Source: an uncultured Poribacteria bacterium
GTDB taxonomy: Bacteria > Poribacteria > WGA-4E > WGA-3G
DNA: 64,000 nt
Assembly (NCBI GenBank): GCA_951828385.1
Contig: OX639973.1
Location: forward strand, 1,664,470 to 1,728,469
Reading direction: 5' to 3'
Part shown: positions 59,097 to 64,000 of the stretch, piece by piece
Layout: each line of letters begins with the position of its first letter
Position numbering within the stretch: the stretch's first letter is position 1
Notes under the pieces: model-generated
Database searches by the model: none
What the model saw: only the letters and a program-made list of their open reading frames with translations
Told to the model about the DNA's origin: nothing
Translations under genes and position numbers: made by a program

Positions 59097-59927
59097 TTAA
59101 TCAAATAAATAAACCAATAACTTCGCACCTTCACGGAAATCAGGAATAATAATATCCGCACCCGCACGGATAAGACGTTCTCGCTTATCGGCATTCATGT
59201 TGTACCTATTGGCTTCCACGGACGCAACACCAACAGCGATTGCACCCACCGCTTTCGCATTTTCGATCTCCACGTACCCGTCCCCAACGATGAGCAATTC
59301 GCTGCCGCTCAACTGGAAATCTGTGATGATCTTCTGGATAACCATGGCTTTAGAGAACTTCTTATATTCTCGTAACGCACCGAAAATCCCACCGTCAAAG
59401 TACTTCGCGACACCAAGGAGTGACGCTTCATTCTTGACGAATTCGACATCTGTCCCACTGGCAAGATAACAATGTATCTCCATCTCACGTAGGCTTTGGA
59501 GGAATTCAAGGGACATCGGCACACGGAGCGGTTCGGCAGACAGTTTCCCAGCAGCGAGTTCCGCGATCCGTTCTTCGACGACAGGCAGCAATCGACGGTT
59601 GTATTCGTCTTTGTAGGCGAGCGGCTCTTTCGGTGTTCCGCCGCGTTTCTCAATCTCTTCACCTAATTGCATCATCTGATAGATCGTCTGCTTACCCGTC
59701 AATCTATCCACAAATTCAACGACAAGTGCCTCAAGTTGTTCGGGTGTCTCAGTGGTATCCGTTTCGGTCTGAAGAAATTCAACCATCATCGGGACCATCA
59801 CGTTCTGCCAGCCATCTCGGATGAGCGAGATTGTCCCGTCGAAATCGAAGACAACATGACGGATGTTCCCTGTTTGAATCTCATGATGAATCTCAATTGC
59901 GGTGTTGTCCAAAAATAGATTTTCCAT
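59097..59927 (-). CDS. HAD family hydrolase
   Basis: A 276-residue HAD-superfamily phosphatase. V-F-D-F-D-G-T near residue 26 holds the nucleophile Asp, C-Y-L-A-S-G-T-D near 153 motif II, K-K-F-S-K-A-M near 188 the Lys of motif III, and I-V-G-D-G-Y-V-E-I-E near 213 the late acids. A helical cap lies between 45 and 140. Substrate unknown. AGGA precedes the ATG. Upstream of it lies a TTGTCAGT-family repeat. Confidence 0.85.
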   Translation of the reverse strand: MENLFLDNTAIEIHHEIQTGNIRHVVFDFDGTISLIRDGWQNVMVPMMVEFLQTETDTTETPEQLEALVVEFVDRLTGKQTIYQMMQLGEEIEKRGGTPKEPLAYKDEYNRRLLPVVEERIAELAAGKLSAEPLRVPMSLEFLQSLREMEIHCYLASGTDVEFVKNEASLLGVAKYFDGGIFGALREYKKFSKAMVIQKIITDFQLSGSELLIVGDGYVEIENAKAVGAIAVGVASVEANRYNMNADKRERLIRAGADIIIPDFREGAKLLVYLFD

Positions 59928-59937
59928 AGTAATCCTG

Positions 59938-60046
59938 GAATGGTTATCAGTTATTAGTTATCGGTTATCAGACAAGAATCGTTAGTGGTGGTTATGAACG
60001 CGGGTAAGTGCTACACGCTTAACTGGCAACTGACAACCGCTAAAAA
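59938..60046. repeat. TTGTCAGT-family element upstream of the HAD gene
   Basis: TGGTTATCAGTTATTAGTTATC on the left and CTTAACTGGCAACTGACAAC on the right, with a loosely paired centre. It separates the divergent HAD and DUF58 genes. Confidence 0.65.
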
Positions 60047-60168
60047 GGCATTGATTCCTCTGTTCTTTTGTGATAGTATAATGGCATTGCGATAGTTAAG
60101 CAAGTCTTTTCAGCGTCGCTCGCAAGCAGAAATTTGTTGTAAAAAGAATACAGTAGGAACTATAACCG

Positions 60169-61044
60169 GTGAACGAAAAAGAGATTCTCAAAAAAATCCA
60201 ACGCATTGAAATATTTACCAATCGCCTCGTTAACACCGTCTTTGCGGGCGAATATGAAAGTGTCTTCAAAGGACAAGGGATTACCTTCGATGAAGTCCGT
60301 GAGTATCAAGTCGGCGATGAAATCCGGACGATTGATTGGAACGTCACCGCACGCATGGGGCAGGCTTATATCAAGAAGTACGTAGAAGAACGCGAACTCG
60401 TGATGATGCTGGTTGTGGATATGAGTGCCTCCACCAGTTTCGGAAGTATCACCGAGACAAAAGCGGAGATCGCCGCCGAGATCGCAGCGTTACTCGCCTT
60501 TTCCGCTATTAAAAACAACGACAAAGTCGGGCTTATCTGCTTCACCGATACCGTTGAACACTTCGTCGCACCCCGGAAAGGGAAAAGACACGTCCTGCGC
60601 GTCGTCCGGGACATCCTCCATTTTCAACCGAAGCAGTCCGGGACCAATATTGAGACGGCTTTGGCATTTGTTGATCGCGTGCTTAAACCCCACAGCGTCG
60701 TGTTTCTTATCTCTGATTTCAAGAATACAGGGTATGAAAAGCAGCTACGTTTGAGCAGCAAGCGGCATTCACTCATTGCCGTTACCCTACAAGATAGGCG
60801 CGAACTGGAATTGCCGGATGTCGGACTGATAGAACTCGAAGATGCTGAGAGTGGCGAAACTATGGTTGTTGATACGCGTTCTGAGGAAGCACGGCAGTTA
60901 TACACAGCACTTAATCAGCGCGCCGATGCGGAACGTCGCCAGATTTTCCGGACAAGTCAGGTGGATTCTATTGATATCAGGACAGACGAGTCTTATGTAA
61001 AACCGCTTATCCGATTTTTTCGACAACGTGCCGCGAAAGGGTGA
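60169..61044 (+). CDS. DUF58 domain protein (von Willebrand-like)
   Basis: A 291-residue protein starting at GTG with AGGA upstream. Y-E-S-V-F-K-G-Q-G-I-T-F-D-E-V-R-E-Y near residue 28, D-I/E-I-R-T-I-D-W-N-V-T-A-R near 50 and V-V-D-M-S-A-S-T-S-F near 82 (MIDAS-like D-x-S-x-S) are the DUF58 signature. It usually follows a MoxR ATPase, which is not seen here. It probably serves as a chaperone-linked scaffold. The next gene begins directly after its stop. Confidence 0.86.
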   Translation: MNEKEILKKIQRIEIFTNRLVNTVFAGEYESVFKGQGITFDEVREYQVGDEIRTIDWNVTARMGQAYIKKYVEERELVMMLVVDMSASTSFGSITETKAEIAAEIAALLAFSAIKNNDKVGLICFTDTVEHFVAPRKGKRHVLRVVRDILHFQPKQSGTNIETALAFVDRVLKPHSVVFLISDFKNTGYEKQLRLSSKRHSLIAVTLQDRRELELPDVGLIELEDAESGETMVVDTRSEEARQLYTALNQRADAERRQIFRTSQVDSIDIRTDESYVKPLIRFFRQRAAKG

Positions 61045-61830
61045 ATGCCCGTAGAAATTATGAGCAAATTAGAGGTCCGAAATCTAACCCAAACCTTTGT
61101 TCAGAAAGCGGCGCAATTGCCGGTACTGGACGATTTGAACTTCTCTGTTGATGACGGGGAATTTGTCGCCTTATTGGGTCCCTCCGGTTGTGGTAAGAGT
61201 ACGCTTTTTAATATCATCTCCGGGCTGCTCGCGCCAGATACGGGGGAAGTTTATCTCAATGGCAGACGCATCAATGGAAATACCGGAGATTTCGCTTACA
61301 TGCAACAGAAGGATTTGCTTTTACCGTGGCGGACGGTCCTCAAGAATGTCCTCATCGGTCCAGAGATTCAAGGAGAACCGCTTGACACAGCGAAAACAGA
61401 GGCAAAACAGCGTTTAACACAACTCGGATTGAGCGGCTTTGAAAATAGTTACCCGACGCAGTTATCAGGAGGCATGCGGCAACGGGTCGCACTCGTCCGA
61501 ACACTTCTGTTTCAGAAGCAGACCCTGCTTTTAGATGAACCCTTCGGCGCGTTAGATGCAATGACGCGCACCGTCATGCAATCCATCCTGCTTGACATCT
61601 GGACAGAAGGACGGCAAACTGTCCTTCTCATCACGCATGATGTTGAGGAGGCACTCTTGCTTGCAGATAAAATCTATGTGTTGACAGCAAGACCGGCGAC
61701 ACTAAAGGCAGAAGTTCCCGTTCCCTTATCTCGCCCGCGGAACATAACCGACCCTGCTCTCATTCGCCTGAAAAGCGAACTCTTAGCATTATTACAAGTC
61801 GAGATGTCAAAGGTGTTTGGTACGAATTAG
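61045..61830 (+). CDS. ABC transporter ATPase, nitrate/sulfonate/taurine type
   Basis: A 261-residue NrtD/SsuB/TauB-like ATPase. L-L-G-P-S-G-C-G-K-S-T near residue 45 is Walker A, M-Q-Q-K-D-L-L-L-P-W near 93 the Q-loop, Q-L-S-G-G-M-R-Q-R near 140 the signature, L-L-L-D-E-P-F-G-A-L-D near 163 Walker B, and L-I-T-H-D-V-E-E-A near 196 the switch His. It should power uptake of a small anion with a permease and binding protein, which are not in the window. Why it follows a DUF58 gene is not clear. Confidence 0.9.
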   Translation: MPVEIMSKLEVRNLTQTFVQKAAQLPVLDDLNFSVDDGEFVALLGPSGCGKSTLFNIISGLLAPDTGEVYLNGRRINGNTGDFAYMQQKDLLLPWRTVLKNVLIGPEIQGEPLDTAKTEAKQRLTQLGLSGFENSYPTQLSGGMRQRVALVRTLLFQKQTLLLDEPFGALDAMTRTVMQSILLDIWTEGRQTVLLITHDVEEALLLADKIYVLTARPATLKAEVPVPLSRPRNITDPALIRLKSELLALLQVEMSKVFGTN

Positions 61831-61912
61831 CACTACTCCGTATCCGAATCCTTTGAAACGAAACCACTGTAAGGCTTGTAGCGGTGTAACCCCGGATTTT
61901 TCGTTAGTGCGA

Positions 61913-63427
61913 TCACGCTACGGTTGGTGTCATTGTCCATGCATCCAAACTATTTAAAAGTGCCTCGCCACCGCGTGCGAAAATTGAAACACCCAAACTA
62001 TCCGCACGTGTCGGATAGATGCGTTGTGTTAGGCACTGTCGATTGTTTGCAAAAACCTCCAGTACCGAACGATCTAAGAAAATATGGAGTTTCAGGGGTT
62101 CCCCGTCAACCCGTTTGAAGGGTGCCTCCTGTGAAAGCGTCCAACGTTCTCCGCTATCTTCGTCTTGGGGTGTGAGACGTGGATACTTTACTTCCTCATC
62201 TAACGTTGATTTTGTGAGATCAATTTTGAGTGTCTCGGTGGTCACTGAACAAACAATAGCCGTTTCCTCTTCTCCATCGGATGATCTGCGCACTTTTACA
62301 CCGAATTCTGTCGCGCCTCGCGGGGCAATCTCCAACTGCAGTTCAAGGCAGTCACCGTTTACCTTTTCAATATTGAATTCCGTATCAGCCTTGAGTTGAA
62401 TCGTTTCCTGATAGTGATGCTTGGTGCGGAGTTTTTCGAGTTCTGGGGCGGGTTCAATACAGAGACTACCATCTTCATTTAACGATAGCAGCCGCGGCAG
62501 CGTCATCACCGAAGCCCACCCGTATTTCTCCCATGGACGTGCTTCACGAATCCAACCGAAGAAGATACGTCGTCCTTTGTCGTCAAGGAGCGTTTCAGGA
62601 CCAGAGAGTTGCCCACCTTGCCAGTTCATACGTCCGTGTGTTTCAGGATAGAACTGCTCGTCTTCATAACGCCCCAAGTAGTAGTGCACCATACCGTATG
62701 GACGATGCCCGTGCATCAAGAGCATATATTTATTGCCAAGTGGAAAGAAGTCTGGACAGGCACAATCCTCAACCGCATCCGTCCAACGCCGTGAAGATTT
62801 GTAAAACGGACCACGGTATTCCCAATGAATGCAATCCGCCGAACGGAAAAGACTTGTGGCATCGCCTTCGTATCCGGGTCGGGTGTTTTTGTTGCCTATA
62901 AGTGCGTAATAGGTACCGTTTTCGTACCAAGCGCACGGATCAAAGACGCGATATTCTTGAGGTTCGTCGGGTATCGGAATGACAGGGTTGGCAGGTGAAG
63001 GGGTCCAGTCAATCAAATTGTCATCGTCACTGGTTGCAATACAGGTGCCTTGACCGGGTACGTGATAAATAAACGTCGGAACAGGGGCATTCTCAATAGC
63101 ATCGCCACTATATATCCCGCGTGGCATGGATCCATCAGTGGCGGGTTTTATCGCTGGAGGGTGGTGTATCCAATGCGCCAAATCGGAGCTGGAGGAGTGA
63201 TCAAGTACGGGCAGCCATTCATCTCCGTTTGGGTTCGGCATCCGCCCAAGATAGAAGACGTGATAGCGTCCATTCCAAAAAATGGTGCAGTTTGCATCGT
63301 TGAAAAACCCTTCAGGTGGCAGCAGGTGATACCGTGGACGATGCGGGTCCGTTGAAAGCAATTCTCGGAATTCACGAGCGTTTCCAATATATTCTTGGAG
63401 GTTTTCGATTGTCATTTCTGGATTCAT
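61913..63427 (-). CDS. GH32-family glycoside hydrolase (fructosidase-like)
   Basis: A 504-residue enzyme from ATG 63427 with GAGAAGG nine bases upstream. G-F-F-N-D-A-N-C near residue 42 is the nucleophile Asp region (usual W-M-N-D-P-N-G), F-D-P-C-A-W-Y near 165 the transition-state Asp. The third site, normally E-C-P, reads D-C-A-C-P-D-F-F-P near 220, so the acid/base Glu is replaced by Ala in this reading. The C-terminal part carries beta-sandwich words (L-H-I-F-L-D-R-S-V-L-E-V-F). It may act on fructans or similar sugars if another acid substitutes. No signal peptide is seen. Confidence 0.85.
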   Translation of the reverse strand: MNPEMTIENLQEYIGNAREFRELLSTDPHRPRYHLLPPEGFFNDANCTIFWNGRYHVFYLGRMPNPNGDEWLPVLDHSSSSDLAHWIHHPPAIKPATDGSMPRGIYSGDAIENAPVPTFIYHVPGQGTCIATSDDDNLIDWTPSPANPVIPIPDEPQEYRVFDPCAWYENGTYYALIGNKNTRPGYEGDATSLFRSADCIHWEYRGPFYKSSRRWTDAVEDCACPDFFPLGNKYMLLMHGHRPYGMVHYYLGRYEDEQFYPETHGRMNWQGGQLSGPETLLDDKGRRIFFGWIREARPWEKYGWASVMTLPRLLSLNEDGSLCIEPAPELEKLRTKHHYQETIQLKADTEFNIEKVNGDCLELQLEIAPRGATEFGVKVRRSSDGEEETAIVCSVTTETLKIDLTKSTLDEEVKYPRLTPQDEDSGERWTLSQEAPFKRVDGEPLKLHIFLDRSVLEVFANNRQCLTQRIYPTRADSLGVSIFARGGEALLNSLDAWTMTPTVA

Positions 63428-63574
63428 TGTGTTGCGCCTTCTCCACACATTTTTCTTGTTTCAAGCATTTTCAAACATAGAATACAGTGTCAGAGTATAG
63501 CATGTTATGGAAGCGTCCGCAAGAGAAATCCGATTGCACTGCATCTATTTTGAAGCGTACGCGAAAAGTTTTTC

Positions 63575-63603
63575 TTGAGGTTTTTAACAGCGTTTGCTAT
63601 ACT
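63575..63603 (+). promoter_or_regulatory. Promoter of the last gene
   Basis: TTGAGG (63575-63580), 17-base spacer, TATACT (63598-63603), 111 bases before the ATG. Confidence 0.55.
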
Positions 63604-63713
63604 GCTGATGATTGATTTCAGTATTGCTCGGTTGGATGGTTTTCGCTCACACTTCAGTGGTATTGTTGCCCTTTCACTCAGCCAGATGAATCCTAACAAA
63701 GGGATTTAAAAAG

Positions 63714-64000
63714 ATGATACACGCTATTAAATGTGCCTTGATTCTAACAATACTCGCCTTTGTGGCGTTTGACGCGCCAGCAGAAATCTTGTTGCAGGAA
63801 GATTTTGAAGGCGATCTGGATTTAACAACCAAATGGCAGACAAACACGCCGAAATTTGTTTATCCAAAAGATGGCATTCTCTATTTGGATCAAGGGAAAT
63901 CCGGCGGAGACTACGTAAGTCTCCGTTCTCTTCAGCACTTCAACGATGTCATCATCTATTATGAATGGTTCATCATAGAATGGAGTGGACAGGGAGATGG
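63714..64000 (+). CDS. Secreted protein, N-terminal part (LamG/laminarinase-like fold start)
   Basis: An open frame running off the window from ATG 63714. A signal peptide spans residues 1-23 (basic start, L-I-L-T-I-L-A-F-V-A-F, then A-P-A-E). It continues E-D-F-E-G-D-L-D, W-Q-T-N-T-P and Y-L-D-Q-G-K-S-G-G-D-Y, resembling the start of concanavalin A-like lectin domains. The family is not certain from 95 residues. It is outward-facing and probably acts on carbohydrate or binds it. Confidence 0.6.
   Translation, partial: MIHAIKCALILTILAFVAFDAPAEILLQEDFEGDLDLTTKWQTNTPKFVYPKDGILYLDQGKSGGDYVSLRSLQHFNDVIIYYEWFIIEWSGQGD

Overview
The window is about 64 kb of a bacterial chromosome of intermediate GC, with dense gene islands on both strands. 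The gene content resembles Candidatus Poribacteria or a similar marine or sponge-associated lineage: sulfatase, LamG proteins, oligogalacturonate lyase, GH32 and mandelate-racemase enzymes, ECF sigma factors fused to Asp-box propellers, and many short palindromic repeats. The lineage is inferred from gene content and repeat style only; no rRNA or tRNA gene was seen.

The most striking result is two selenoprotein genes that ordinary gene calling would split at UGA. The first, at 219-1055, is a tandem rhodanese whose UGA lies exactly at the catalytic cysteine. The second, at 52015-52551 on the minus strand, is a UGSC-family protein whose UGA is the U of the UGSC motif; a perfect 8-bp hairpin with a GUA loop starts 12 nt after that UGA, as expected for a bacterial SECIS. 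No selA, selB, selC or selD is in the window, so the machinery must lie elsewhere.

Layout. 1-3.9 kb: MATE transporter end, seleno-rhodanese, alpha/beta hydrolase, amidohydrolase, moeA. 4.0-8.3 kb: a metal (probably zinc) uptake operon with a consensus promoter covered by a perfect palindrome, a His-rich protein, a His-rich lipoprotein, a ZnuD-like TonB receptor and a MerC protein. 8.3-22.7 kb: a LamG protein, then two paralogous modules, each an ECF sigma factor fused to an Asp-box beta-propeller followed by two or three ABC-2/DUF3526-type permeases, with no ATPase. 22.8-27.8 kb: mobA, M28 peptidase, sulfatase, VOC protein, M55 peptidase and a decayed hicBA pair. 27.8-30.1 kb: a repeat-rich, gene-poor stretch with iteron-like words, a nested palindromic element and one small basic protein. 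30.1-34.9 kb: a defence-like island with a TPR-UPF0175 antitoxin fusion, a DUF3368 PIN-like toxin and a large helicase-nuclease.

34.9-50.8 kb: housekeeping and metabolism, including argS, class III and class V aminotransferases, MTA phosphorylase, an RNase Z-like protein, a TPR lipoprotein, a dehydrogenase, a sugar nucleotidyltransferase, a GT2 enzyme, a DUF4861 protein, a TPP enzyme, an aldo/keto reductase and trpA. 50.9-52.6 kb: an IS4-like transposase remnant beside the UGSC selenoprotein. 53-58 kb: an M14 peptidase, an enolase-superfamily enzyme, a TPR protein, and a two-gene AAA ATPase plus nuclease-like operon. 58-64 kb: oligogalacturonate lyase, HAD hydrolase, DUF58 protein, ABC ATPase, GH32 enzyme and the start of a secreted protein.

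Several families of palindromic repeats sit between genes, and some intrude into coding ends. The REP-like GGCAC...GTGCC family often abuts stop codons. A TTGTCAGTTATCAG family forms hairpins of 100-170 bp. One hairpin lies inside the signal peptide region of the TonB receptor, and a repeat fragment lies in the N-terminus of MobA.
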